Shown here piece after piece: positions 8,540-17,328 of a DNA stretch of 64,000 bases. Source of the DNA: Marinimicrobium sp050113635. Its GTDB lineage: Bacteria; Pseudomonadota; Gammaproteobacteria; Pseudomonadales; Cellvibrionaceae. The notes beneath the pieces were generated by a model that worked only from the letters and a program-made list of their open reading frames with translations, made no database searches and had not been told where the DNA came from. Where the stretch lies: NCBI RefSeq assembly GCF_050113635.1, contig NZ_JBNJLT010000005.1, positions 62,001-126,000 of the forward strand, written 5' to 3'. Position 1 is the stretch's first letter. Each line of letters opens with the position of its first letter. Position numbers and translations under genes: made by a program.

Positions 8540-9802
8540 TCAACGACTCCAGCCCACCTGTTCCATGGTTTGTGTCACCCAGCCGAGCGCTGCGAGGTAA
8601 ATTTCCGATAATTGCGACGGGGCAATTCCGAAAGTGTCCAGATAGGCCCAGTCGATAGCGTCCCAACGCCCCCGCTCATAACACTCCACAATCTTCAGCA
8701 CGCGTCCCTCATCACCCTCGTGGTGCAGTAGCGCGCGCACCAGAGGCGGGCTGAGTGACAGATTGGTCAGCAATTGCTCCAGGGGTATATCCATGAAAGC
8801 ATCCAGCGTGGACAGCAATCCGACCGTGAAAAACGACTCCCGGCGCTGCCCCTGTTGCATGCTGTGGGCGAGGTCTTCACACATTCGCGCCCGGGTTAAC
8901 GCGGCCACGCCCAGTTCGCTTGGTTTGTCGCCCAGGTTCGCCATTGCCAGCAGGTTGACCCAGTTGCGGATGATATCGAGCCCGAGCAGGGTAATGGCCT
9001 GACGTAAGGAGTCGATGGTGCGGGGCAGGGCGAACGCGGCCGAATTGACCAGACGCAACAGTTTGTAACTCAGCACGGGGTCCTGCGATAACAACTGCTC
9101 CACGTGGTCGATAGAGACGTCCGGGTCGTGCAATGCGGCCAGTAATTGCAGGACCGCCTGTTTGCTCTCGCTGATTTTGCGCCCTTTCAATATTTTGGGG
9201 CGCTCGAGGAAATACCCCTGGAACAGCTCAAAGCCCAGCGCCAGACAGTGTTCCAGCATGTCGGGGGTTTCGACTTTTTCGGCCAATAAGGTATAGCCAC
9301 CCGGGCGGAGCCGATCAATATGTGTCGTCAGCTCGATCTCACTGAGTTGCAGAACGTCGAGCTTAACAATATCGGCATAGTCGAGCAGGGGACGGGTATC
9401 GTCTGAAAGAATGAAATCGTCCAGGGCAATGGTGTACCCCTCGGCTTTAAGTTGAGCCAGCCCGTTGAGCAGGGAGCTGTCCACTCGCTGTCCTTCCAGT
9501 ACTTCCACGACCAGTTGCCTTCGGTCAAAGGGTGGAGGGGTGATCAGCAGATTTCGAGTGAAGTTGATATACGCTTTATGTTTGCCGACCACGCTGTCGA
9601 GTGAAAGGTCGGTGAAGGCATGAAGGAGTACCTGGGAGCTGGCGGAATCACCGTCGCTGACTTCAATATGGTTCAGGTCGCTGGTACGGCAGAGCAATTC
9701 ATAGGCGACGACGCTCATTGAGCGGTCAAAGATGGGTTGCCGCGCCAGCAGAGGAAGCAGCTCAGACATGTAGAAGTGACCAGGCTTCTGAACATCGGTC
9801 AT
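8540..9802 (-). CDS. EAL-HDOD signalling protein (YuxH type)
   Basis: A 420-residue cytosolic protein. The N-terminal half is an EAL domain in which the signature is YELLCR, yet the remaining ligand positions appear kept: YINFTRN, VEVLEG, LDDF, VKLDV, AEKVET and LFQGYFLERP. The C-terminal half (about 205-400) is an HDOD domain with LLSQDPVLSYKLLRLVNSAAF and DSLRQAITLLGLDIIRNWV. YuxH/CdgJ-type proteins affect motility and cyclic-di-GMP pools. Start ATG 9802 is chosen because GGGGAGG precedes it by about ten bases; ATG 9769 is the alternative. It is divergent from cheV, whose gene starts 202 bases away, so both may share regulation. Confidence 0.88.
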   Translation of the reverse strand: MTDVQKPGHFYMSELLPLLARQPIFDRSMSVVAYELLCRTSDLNHIEVSDGDSASSQVLLHAFTDLSLDSVVGKHKAYINFTRNLLITPPPFDRRQLVVEVLEGQRVDSSLLNGLAQLKAEGYTIALDDFILSDDTRPLLDYADIVKLDVLQLSEIELTTHIDRLRPGGYTLLAEKVETPDMLEHCLALGFELFQGYFLERPKILKGRKISESKQAVLQLLAALHDPDVSIDHVEQLLSQDPVLSYKLLRLVNSAAFALPRTIDSLRQAITLLGLDIIRNWVNLLAMANLGDKPSELGVAALTRARMCEDLAHSMQQGQRRESFFTVGLLSTLDAFMDIPLEQLLTNLSLSPPLVRALLHHEGDEGRVLKIVECYERGRWDAIDWAYLDTFGIAPSQLSEIYLAALGWVTQTMEQVGWSR

Positions 9803-10004
9803 AGCAGTGTATCCCTCCCCATCGTGCAGCACAATGTAAACCTTTCGCGTTTGATTCCGAGGCCTTGCCACTTTTATGATGAAAATTGTGCCAGTGGTGC
9901 TACACTGGTGACATGGATGCAGCTGTGGTTAAGGTGCATGGTTAACGGTGCATGGCGGGCGTTTCCAACGCCTGTTGACGATTGCCATTTAGGGTGGTTT
10001 CTCT

Positions 10005-10943
10005 ATGTCACATTTTCTGACCAACGTGGATCAGCGCACCCGGTTGGTGGGCGAGAACCGACTGGAACTATTGCTGTTTCGGCTGGGAGGGTTCCAGTTA
10101 TTTGCCATTAATGTGTTCAAGGTTCAGGAAGTGATCAAGATGACGCGTTTGCGTCCGGTGCCGCACAGTCATGGCCAGGTGGTCGGTGTCACTCAGTGGC
10201 GTGGCCAAACCATCCCGGTGATCGATTTGGCCTCAGCCATTGGCGCGAAACCGATTGACCCCAACGCAGAGCGCAATCTGATCGTGACGGAGTACAACCG
10301 GTCGGTGCAGGCCTTTATGACCGGCCCGGTGGAGCGCATTGTCAATCTTAACTGGGAGTCGGTGCTGCCTCCGCCGAAAGGCGCCGGTCGTAGACACTTT
10401 CTGACCGCCATCACTCGTGTGGATGACCGCCTGGTGGAGATTCTGGATGTGGAGCGCGTACTGGCGGAAACCATGCCTCTCAATATCGCGGTTTCTGAGG
10501 CGACCGTTGAAACCGCCCTGGTGGAACAGGCTCGTGAGCGTGGCCTGAAGGTATTATTGGCTGAGGACTCGGCGACGGCGGTCGGCCAAGTCAGGGAAAC
10601 CCTGTCGGAGCTCGGGCTGGGTTTGATCGCCGTCCAGGATGGCCTCAAAGCGTTGCAGTTGCTGGAACGCTGGGTAGCCGAGGGCAAGCCGGTGAGTGAA
10701 CAGGTTCTGATGATGATCACCGATGCAGAAATGCCCGAGATGGACGGTTACCGGTTGACGACGGAAATTCGTAACCACCCCAGTCTCCGTGATATGTACG
10801 TGGTAATGCATACCTCATTGAGTGGCAACTTCAATCGCGCCCTGGTTGACAAGGTTGGTTGCGATGCCTTTCTGTCCAAATTCTCACCCGATGAACTGGC
10901 TGGTGTGGTCCAGCGGCGTCTGCGGCAGTTTCTGACAGGTTAG
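10005..10943 (+). CDS. cheV: Chemotaxis coupling protein CheV
   Basis: A 312-residue fusion of a CheW-like coupling domain (about 15-150; LLFRLGGFQLFAINVFKVQE, VVGVTQWRGQTIPVIDLA) with a receiver (about 180-305; VLLAEDSATAV, phospho-Asp in MMITDAEMPEMDGY, Lys in FLSKFSPDE). CheV links chemoreceptors to the CheA kinase and its phosphorylation supports adaptation. Length and domain order are those of the family. The gene stands alone, divergent from the EAL-HDOD gene and convergent with slt; no other che gene is in the window. AGGGTGG precedes ATG 10005. Confidence 0.93.
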   Translation: MSHFLTNVDQRTRLVGENRLELLLFRLGGFQLFAINVFKVQEVIKMTRLRPVPHSHGQVVGVTQWRGQTIPVIDLASAIGAKPIDPNAERNLIVTEYNRSVQAFMTGPVERIVNLNWESVLPPPKGAGRRHFLTAITRVDDRLVEILDVERVLAETMPLNIAVSEATVETALVEQARERGLKVLLAEDSATAVGQVRETLSELGLGLIAVQDGLKALQLLERWVAEGKPVSEQVLMMITDAEMPEMDGYRLTTEIRNHPSLRDMYVVMHTSLSGNFNRALVDKVGCDAFLSKFSPDELAGVVQRRLRQFLTG

Positions 10944-10986
10944 GCGTTCTTCCTACGGTTACGCCTTCACTGCCACTCCTGCACTG

Positions 10987-13017
10987 TCACAAAGGACGTC
11001 TGGCTTCCTCCGGGGTAATAAAGCGGTTTTTCTCGCCCATCCGGTATCCGTAAATTACCGAGTATGAGAGCACATTCTGCACATAACCCCGGGTTTCGCT
11101 GAAGGGGATCGTCTCTATCCACACATCGTAGGGGATGCGCTCTCCCGTGTCTTTCAGCCATTGTTTCACCCGGTAGGGGCCGGCGTTATAGGCGGCCGCG
11201 GCCAGGATACGATTGCCATCAAATTCATCCAGCAGTTCGTTCAGGTAGCGACTGCCGAGGGCGATATTTTTTTCCGGGCTGAGTAAGTCGGCCTGCCGAT
11301 AGGACACACCCGCGCGCTGGGCAGTCTGTCGGGCGGTGGCCGGCATCAATTGCATAAGCCCCATGGCACCGGCTGGCGAACGAGCGTGTGGCATAAAGGC
11401 GCTTTCCTGGCGGGCAATGGCAAACAGCAGGTGAGGGTGGACTGAGGTCTCCTGGGCGGCCGATTGCACGTACTCCGCGTAGGCCAGAGGGAACCGAACC
11501 TGAAGGTCGTCCCAGAAGCGTGCATTGATCATGGCCTGAATGCCTTTACGGTGCCAGCCCCATTGTTGAGCGAGCTTGCCGGCGGCGAGTATCTGCTCAT
11601 GTGGGAGGGTGGGAACGGTGAAAAACCACTCGCGGCTGGCGTTGTTAACATCGTCAATCAGCAGCAACTCGCGGGCGCGTTGCAAGGCGGGGTGTTGCTC
11701 CACGGCAGCCAGTGTCGTTTCGGACACCGGTGCGGGCTGGTCCAGCAGACGATAATCAATGCCCAGCTTATCGGCGGACAGAAAACCGTAGAAACTGCGG
11801 GTAGCGGCTACCGCGGTATAAAGATCCCGTGGTTCCGGGCCGGTATTGTCGAGATCCAGTTCCTCGATCATTCGCGCCCGCCAGTAGCGCCAGCGCTCCG
11901 TGTCGCGTGCGTCGGCCGGGAGTTGATTCAGCCAGGTATAGGCCCGTTCCCAGTCCAGGTGGCGCAGCGCGTCCCGGATAAGGGATTCAATCAAATCGCT
12001 GCTGTTCAGCGCAGGGACAGTCGCCAGCAGATTATCGGCCAGCTCCCGGTGGTCCTGATAAATCAATCGTCGGGCAATGGTTTCCTGGGTGGCGAGGCGC
12101 GCATGGTTGGAAAACAGCTGCTGGGCGTCGTAGCCGCGCCAAAGGCTGAGGGCCTGGGGCGCATCGGTTCGGGCCAGTCGTTGCAGGCCATGCGTAATAA
12201 TGGTTTGCATGGCCTCGGACTGTTCGGCGAAGCGCCGTGTCTGCGTCAGAGTTTCCGGGTGGCGGTCTACCTCCCGCAACAGCTTTGCCCTTTTTTGCCA
12301 GGGTTCCGGCATTTGCCGGGCGATGTAGTCGGCAAGGTGGTAGTGCCGCGCGCGCAGTGCTTTGGTGTAGCGCTCCCAGGCAATGTCAGACGTCAACCGT
12401 CCTGCGGCCATCCAGGCGTCGAAAACGTCGTCACAGGCGTTCGGCTGAGAGGTGGGAACATTCCAGAGCGATGCCACTTCGTCCAGCACGCTGTCGTCAC
12501 CGTTTTGCAAACGGGCCTTCAGGGCATAACAGTGCAGTTCGGTTCGCCGAACGCTCTCATCGTAGAATTGAAGGTAGTCGTCCCAGCGTTCTTGTCGAGC
12601 CAGTCGATCCAGCCACTGGCGGCGTAGTTGTCGGGCGAGATAAGAGCCCTGTTCACGCTGAAGAAAAGCGGCGATTTCATCGGAGGCGGTTTTTTTGGCC
12701 AGATTTCGCGTCAGTTCGCGGTAATCGAGATAGGGCGTCAGGGGGTAGTCGTCCAGAGTGGCGCGCAACTCGCGGTAACGGCTCATTTGACGGCGAGAGA
12801 GTGCGTCTCTGGCATCGAGAAAGCGTTGTCGCTGGGCCTCACGTTGAACCGCCTCGGGAGTCACACTGTCCGGGGTAACGGTGTCGAGGGTCGCTTTATC
12901 CGATGGGTTCGACAACGCCATCGGAGCACCTAACACACAAGTGGCGGTAAAACCAAGGCAAAGCGCCAGCCGGGAAAATGACCACCGGGGCTGTCGATGT
13001 TCTACACAATGCCTCAT
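10987..13017 (-). CDS. slt: Soluble lytic murein transglycosylase
   Basis: A periplasmic lytic transglycosylase of 676 residues that cleaves the MurNAc-GlcNAc bond to 1,6-anhydro products during peptidoglycan turnover. The N-terminus has a signal peptide (SRLALCLGFTATCVLGAPMALS). A long alpha-superhelical U domain follows, and the C-terminal SLT domain begins near residue 525 with the catalytic Glu in ARQESAFMPHARS and the motifs GAMGLMQLMP and AAAAYNAGPYRVKQW. It is slightly longer than the E. coli enzyme (about 645). ATG 13017 has GAGGT upstream. It is divergent from uup. Confidence 0.93.
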   Translation of the reverse strand: MRHCVEHRQPRWSFSRLALCLGFTATCVLGAPMALSNPSDKATLDTVTPDSVTPEAVQREAQRQRFLDARDALSRRQMSRYRELRATLDDYPLTPYLDYRELTRNLAKKTASDEIAAFLQREQGSYLARQLRRQWLDRLARQERWDDYLQFYDESVRRTELHCYALKARLQNGDDSVLDEVASLWNVPTSQPNACDDVFDAWMAAGRLTSDIAWERYTKALRARHYHLADYIARQMPEPWQKRAKLLREVDRHPETLTQTRRFAEQSEAMQTIITHGLQRLARTDAPQALSLWRGYDAQQLFSNHARLATQETIARRLIYQDHRELADNLLATVPALNSSDLIESLIRDALRHLDWERAYTWLNQLPADARDTERWRYWRARMIEELDLDNTGPEPRDLYTAVAATRSFYGFLSADKLGIDYRLLDQPAPVSETTLAAVEQHPALQRARELLLIDDVNNASREWFFTVPTLPHEQILAAGKLAQQWGWHRKGIQAMINARFWDDLQVRFPLAYAEYVQSAAQETSVHPHLLFAIARQESAFMPHARSPAGAMGLMQLMPATARQTAQRAGVSYRQADLLSPEKNIALGSRYLNELLDEFDGNRILAAAAYNAGPYRVKQWLKDTGERIPYDVWIETIPFSETRGYVQNVLSYSVIYGYRMGEKNRFITPEEARRPL

Positions 13018-13184
13018 AACTGCCGCTACCTCACTGTTCGTTCGGGGTCGGGACCGGATTATTCTTCTTCACCACGCGGTAAGGCGGTATGATGCGGCTC
13101 CGCCGAAGCGTGTCGGGGCCTGTCAGCAAGCCCTGTATTCAGCATATCAAGCCCGCCAGTGCGACGCTACCAGCGTGTTGTGAT

Positions 13185-13200
13185 AAAAACCGGTTTTTTA
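13185..13200. other. Short A/T-flanked palindrome upstream of uup
   Basis: AAAAACCGGTTTTT is a perfect palindrome about 40 bases before the uup start. It resembles a terminator core without a loop and may equally be part of an AT-rich promoter region. No function is assigned. Confidence 0.2.
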
Positions 13201-13235
13201 TTCCTTGTTAAGGCAGTTTAGCAAAAAGTGATCTC

Positions 13236-15143
13236 ATGTCATTGATTCGACTCGAAAATGCGCATCTCAGCTATGGTTTACAGGTTTTGCTCGATGGAGT
13301 GGACCTCTCTATCGAACGGGGGCAACGCCTGTGCCTGATTGGCCGTAATGGCGCCGGCAAATCCAGTTTGATGAAAATTCTCGCCGGGGAAGTGGAACTG
13401 GACGGTGGTGCCATTACCGTATCGCCACAGACCCGTGTGGCCCGGTTGGCCCAGGATCTTCCGGACGCTGATGAGCAGAGTGTTTTTGAGGTGGTCGCGG
13501 CGGGTCTGGATGGACTGGGAGAGCGGCTTGCTGCCTTTCAGCGGCTGTCGCAGGCCGGGGCGGATGTGGACATGACCGAACTGGCGCGTTTGCAGCAGGA
13601 AATCGAAGCGATGGACGGCTGGCAGTTCCAGCAAAAAGTAGAAACCACCTTAACCCGTCTGGGCCTGGAGGGACAGTGGATGATGGGCAGTCTTTCGGGC
13701 GGCTGGCGGCGGCGAGTCGCCCTGGCCCAGGCGCTGGTTTGCGAGCCCGATGTGCTGCTGCTGGATGAACCCACCAACCATCTGGATATTGCCGCCATTG
13801 AATGGTTGGAGCAGCAGCTTTTGCAATTTAATGGTGCCCTGGTGTTCATTACGCATGACCGATCTTTGTTACGCAAGTTGGCCACGGCAATTGCTGAACT
13901 GGACCGGGGGCACTTGCGCACTTGGTCTGGTACGTACGACCGTTACCTTGAGTACCGCGAGCAGGCTCTGGCCGAAGAAGCCCGCCACAACGCCTTGTTC
14001 GATAAGAAACTCGCCCAGGAGGAAAGCTGGATTCGCCAGGGCATCAAGGCCCGACGTACCCGCAACGAAGGCCGTGTGCGTGCCTTGAAGGCCATGCGGG
14101 AGACGCGCGGCGAGCGTCGAGAGGTCCAGGGAAAGGCCAGCTTCTCGGTCAGCAGCGGGGAACGCTCGGGGAAACTGGTGGCAGAGCTGGAGAAAGTGTC
14201 CTACCGCTATCAGAGCAAACCGATCGTGAATGAATTCTCCAGCACGATTATGCGCCGTGACCGTATTGGTCTGATTGGTGCCAACGGCGCCGGGAAAAGC
14301 ACATTATTGAGGTTGATTCTCGGTGAACTGGAACCTCAGGCTGGCCGGGTTCGGCTGGGTACGCAGTTACAGGTGGCTTACTTTGATCAGCTGCGCGAGC
14401 AGTTAAATCTGGATCAGAACGCGGTGGACAATATCGCTGAAGGGCGCGAGTTCATTGAACTCAACGGCAAATCCCGCCACATTATTTCGTACTTGAGTGA
14501 CTTTCTGTTTACGGGTGAGCGTGCCCGCACACCATTGCGTGCGCTCTCCGGCGGCGAGCGAAACCGTGTCCTGTTGGCCAAGCTGTTCAGCAAACCTGCC
14601 AACCTGTTGGTCATGGACGAGCCGACCAATGATCTGGATGTGGAAACGCTGGAACTGCTGGAAGACCTTCTGGCCGAATACGATGGCACGGTATTACTGG
14701 TCAGTCACGACCGAGCGTTTCTGGATAACATTGTGACCAGCGTGATTGCTTTTGAGGGGCGTGGGCAGGTCCGGGAATACGTCGGTGGTTACGAAGACTG
14801 GGTGCGTCAGGGCGGGCGCTGGACCAGTGAGGAAGCGACGCCAGTCGAGGGGAGTGCGACGACGAAGACGACGGAATCTCCGGGCGTGCAAAAGTCGGCC
14901 ACAGCGGCTCGTCCCAAGAAACTCAGTTACAAGTTGCAGCGCGAGTTTGATGAGTTGCCAAAGCGCATAGAGGCATTGGAATCGGAATTGGCCGACCTTC
15001 AACAGCGAGCCGCCGACCCGGCTTTTTATAAGGAGCCCCAGGACGTGGTGGACGCGCACCTGAAAGCGCTGGCCGAAGTGGAACAAACGCTGGAAACGTG
15101 TTTTGAACGCTGGATGGAACTGGAGGAGATGCAGGGCGCCTGA
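13236..15143 (+). CDS. uup: ABC-F ATPase Uup
   Basis: A 635-residue cytosolic ABC-F protein with two nucleotide-binding domains and no membrane part. First domain: Walker A GRNGAGKSS (about 36-44), signature LSGGWRRRVALAQ, Walker B LLLDEPTNHLD. Second: GANGAGKST (about 349-357), LSGGERNRVLLAKL, LVMDEPTNDLD. The linker carries the charged interdomain helix, and the last 70 residues form the coiled coil typical of Uup (LQREFDELPKRIEALESEL). ABC-F proteins act on ribosomes; Uup has also been linked to suppression of transposon excision and to branched DNA intermediates. The ribosome site before ATG 13236 is weak. Confidence 0.9.
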   Translation: MSLIRLENAHLSYGLQVLLDGVDLSIERGQRLCLIGRNGAGKSSLMKILAGEVELDGGAITVSPQTRVARLAQDLPDADEQSVFEVVAAGLDGLGERLAAFQRLSQAGADVDMTELARLQQEIEAMDGWQFQQKVETTLTRLGLEGQWMMGSLSGGWRRRVALAQALVCEPDVLLLDEPTNHLDIAAIEWLEQQLLQFNGALVFITHDRSLLRKLATAIAELDRGHLRTWSGTYDRYLEYREQALAEEARHNALFDKKLAQEESWIRQGIKARRTRNEGRVRALKAMRETRGERREVQGKASFSVSSGERSGKLVAELEKVSYRYQSKPIVNEFSSTIMRRDRIGLIGANGAGKSTLLRLILGELEPQAGRVRLGTQLQVAYFDQLREQLNLDQNAVDNIAEGREFIELNGKSRHIISYLSDFLFTGERARTPLRALSGGERNRVLLAKLFSKPANLLVMDEPTNDLDVETLELLEDLLAEYDGTVLLVSHDRAFLDNIVTSVIAFEGRGQVREYVGGYEDWVRQGGRWTSEEATPVEGSATTKTTESPGVQKSATAARPKKLSYKLQREFDELPKRIEALESELADLQQRAADPAFYKEPQDVVDAHLKALAEVEQTLETCFERWMELEEMQGA

Positions 15144-15158
15144 GGGGATAAGGCGCCC
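15134..15158. other. GC-rich hairpin at the uup 3' end
   Basis: GGGCGCC and GGCGCCC pair over an 11-base loop; the left arm lies in the last uup codons and the loop contains the stop codon. No T-run follows on either strand, so it is a possible hairpin between convergent genes and not a clear intrinsic terminator. Confidence 0.35.
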
Positions 15159-15172
15159 GGAGTGAGAGAGGA

Positions 15173-15625
15173 TTAGGTTTCGCTGGAGTCAGGGTGCGAC
15201 ACCCGCACGGCGAGCACGTCGCAACTGGCACCGTGCATCACGCTGTTGGAGGTGGAGCCAAGAAGAAGTGCAAAACCTTTGCGGCCGTGGCTGCCGACGA
15301 CAATCAAGTCGGCACCTTCCTGGTTGGCCAGATAATGCAGCTCCGTGGCAGGCTGACCCACCAGGACGTGTTCCTGTTGGATGGTAAGGTCGGTTTGCCG
15401 GGTCAGACGATGTAATTCCTGCTCCGCTTTCAGCTGTAACTGTTCCTGCACTTCAGAGAGGTCCACCGGCATATCGCCGCCATAGGCGAACGTGAGTGGC
15501 TCGATGACGTGGGCAACGCTCAGGGTGGCGTTACAGGCACGGGCCAGCTCAGTGGCTCGCTCGAGCACTTGGGGAGATTCCTCGGACAGGTCCAGACCGG
15601 CGATAATGTGATGGTAAGCGGCCAT
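15173..15625 (-). CDS. Universal stress protein, UspA family
   Basis: A 150-residue single-domain Usp protein. It starts MAAYHHIIAGLDLSEESPQVL and ends with the ATP-binding pattern VGSHGRKGFALLLGSTSNSVM (G-2x-G-9x-G-S). Such proteins bind ATP as dimers and protect cells during stress. The ATG at 15625 is chosen because GAGGGAG lies just upstream; the open frame continues further upstream without family similarity. It is convergent with uup. Confidence 0.9.
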   Translation of the reverse strand: MAAYHHIIAGLDLSEESPQVLERATELARACNATLSVAHVIEPLTFAYGGDMPVDLSEVQEQLQLKAEQELHRLTRQTDLTIQQEHVLVGQPATELHYLANQEGADLIVVGSHGRKGFALLLGSTSNSVMHGASCDVLAVRVSHPDSSET

Positions 15626-15685
15626 AGGGCTCCCTCGCAAATGATGGTTCTCTAACGATGATTCGCTGATGTGTTTCAATCCTGT

Positions 15686-15707
15686 AGGCAGCGGCTAACC
15701 GCTGCCT
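15686..15707. promoter_or_regulatory. 9-bp perfect hairpin between divergent genes
   Basis: AGGCAGCGG, loop CTAA, CCGCTGCCT. It lies 60 bases before the usp start and 75 bases before the next plus-strand gene, so it cannot be a read-through terminator for either. It could be an operator or a leader hairpin of the usp transcript. Confidence 0.35.
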
Positions 15708-15782
15708 GCCCATTCATAATAGCAGCAGTTTCGGTGCCTGTGGAAGCGGCCGGGATTGCGCAGCAGAGCAGAGGTAAAGCGT

Positions 15783-16295
15783 GTGACGATTGGCGTATGG
15801 TTAACGCTCCTGGGGGTTTTGGTGATGGTGCTGGGGCCAGTAATGCTGTTACAGCCCAGCACTAGAGATCGCCGCTTAAACGAACTGCGTGGAGGTGCGC
15901 AGGAGCGCGGTGTTAAGGTTACGATGCAGACGCTGCCGTCTCAGGCTACCGATCTCGGCGATCCGGATCTTGTACCCGTTTATCGTCTTCCGGCCGCGAA
16001 GGGGGGCGGTCCGAGTCGATCCTGGATGCTCGTTCGTGGGGTTTATCAGCACGAAGCCCACTTTTTGGGCGACTGGGTGTGGCAGGGGCGCGAGCGGGCG
16101 AGCGCTGAGGAACAGGATTGCCTGACCGCCCTGTTACCGGGGCTGCCCAAATCCGTTCGAGCAGTGGCCGGCGATGCGGCCGGGTGGTCGATTTACTGGA
16201 TGGAACTCGGTGGCGACGATGCACTGCAAACCGTGCTGGACGGCCTGGTCAAACTCCGGGATTGTAAGCGTCCTCCGGCATCAGCTCTTCACTGA
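15783..16295 (+). CDS. Hypothetical protein with one N-terminal membrane helix
   Basis: I do not recognise a family with certainty. The 170-residue product begins with a hydrophobic helix (VTIGVWLTLLGVLVMVLGPV, residues 1-24), and the remainder is soluble with positions such as LVPVYRLP and WMLVRGVYQHEAHF. I start at GTG 15783 because AGAGG is at 15770-15774; a TTG at 15756 is possible. It converges with and overlaps the next minus-strand gene by 47 bases. A relative in the same neighbourhood of Pseudomonas is likely, since the surrounding order up to topA is shared, but that is memory and inference. Confidence 0.7.
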   Translation: MTIGVWLTLLGVLVMVLGPVMLLQPSTRDRRLNELRGGAQERGVKVTMQTLPSQATDLGDPDLVPVYRLPAAKGGGPSRSWMLVRGVYQHEAHFLGDWVWQGRERASAEEQDCLTALLPGLPKSVRAVAGDAAGWSIYWMELGGDDALQTVLDGLVKLRDCKRPPASALH

Positions 16296-16962
16296 GGGCG
16301 GCGCGTTTGCCCAGAATGACCTCACCGAGCTCGCGAATCATCGCCATACGGCGCGGGTCCGGGTGGTCCGAGCTGATCAGCAGCCCCTGGGCTTTCTTGT
16401 AATACGCTTGCGAGGTGGTAATGTCCCCGCGCCGCAGCGCCTTGTGCCCCTCAACGATATAGGTGATTACCTCCACCATCAGGGCCTGCCAGCTTAAAGA
16501 TTGAAGTAGGTCACTTAACGACAAGGTTTCATCCAGTCGGCCTTCCTGGTGCTGGCGACGAAGCACTTTGGCCGCGTGTTCCATATGGCCCTTCGCCCTG
16601 GCCATCTCCGCGTCGCTCTCGCGAAGTCGGCTGGCTCTGGGTTGGTCGGGGTGTTCGCGCAAGCCCTCTTCCCGTTCCCGAACATAGCGCAGGCGGGTTT
16701 CCAGGGGTGTTTTGTCTCCCTGCTCCAACGCCAGCATTTGCTCAAGCAGGTGCAAGATTTCTCGGTTGACGCAAAGGGCGACCGACCGGTCACTCATAAC
16801 GGCCTCCAGACCCACCAGCACCTCTTCGAGCTGGTCGGCACGCCAGCGGTAGCTTCGCTGGTGCAGACGCTGTTGCCGTACCTTTTCCTCGCGCTGATTG
16901 ATCAGATGGACCGCGAAGAGTGCCGATAACAACACGATGATTAATAACAGCAGTTGCGCCAT
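16249..16962 (-). CDS. Hypothetical membrane-anchored helical protein next to topA
   Basis: A 237-residue protein with an N-terminal membrane helix (MAQLLLLIIVLLSALFAVHL) followed by highly charged, largely helical sequence likely to form coiled coil (REEKVRQQRLHQRSYRWRAD, REREEGLREHPDQ). The segment ALRRGDITTSQAYYKKAQGLL resembles a single TPR-like hairpin. A gene of this sort sits beside topA in Pseudomonas as I remember it. Function is unknown. The gene points away from topA; the 366-base gap between them carries the topA promoter. Confidence 0.72.
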   Translation of the reverse strand: MAQLLLLIIVLLSALFAVHLINQREEKVRQQRLHQRSYRWRADQLEEVLVGLEAVMSDRSVALCVNREILHLLEQMLALEQGDKTPLETRLRYVREREEGLREHPDQPRASRLRESDAEMARAKGHMEHAAKVLRRQHQEGRLDETLSLSDLLQSLSWQALMVEVITYIVEGHKALRRGDITTSQAYYKKAQGLLISSDHPDPRRMAMIRELGEVILGKRAALSEELMPEDAYNPGV

Positions 16963-17328
16963 AGCCTAGAATCTGAATGTGTCGGAAGAGAAAGCCGTTC
17001 AGCCCTTGGCGGGCGAGGAGGGAAAGTGTCATTGGCATTTTCTCCTCTCTCTTTGGTGATGTCGGCCAGGCAGCGAAAAGCTTTATGCCTGATTTGTGCC
17101 AAACCCTTGCAAATCAAGCAGATAGCCTCCACTGAGATAGCATTGCCTGGGGGGTTAAAAGACGGCTTTGAAGCGGGGAAAACGATCACTGCCCCGCAAT
17201 GGCGACTTGACCCGCGCCGATTCAGGACTTATATATGCGCACCTCAACCGGCATTTCGCGGCGCTCTGGCCTTTTTGGGGCTACCCGCTGATTCTTGCAA
17301 CTGATACGGGCTGACAAAGAAGAGTCGC
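16963..17328. other. Intergenic region upstream of topA
   Basis: This 366-base gap holds the topA promoter at 17207-17235 and presumably the start signals of the divergent helical protein. I see no reading frame with a credible ribosome site and no RNA gene. Confidence 0.5.
17207..17235 (+). promoter_or_regulatory. Sigma-70 promoter of topA
   Basis: TTGACC, 17 bases, TATATA. Spacing is ideal; the -35 matches consensus at five of six positions and the -10 at four. It lies 94 bases before the topA ATG. In E. coli topA transcription responds to supercoiling; whether this promoter does is not visible from sequence. Confidence 0.6.
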
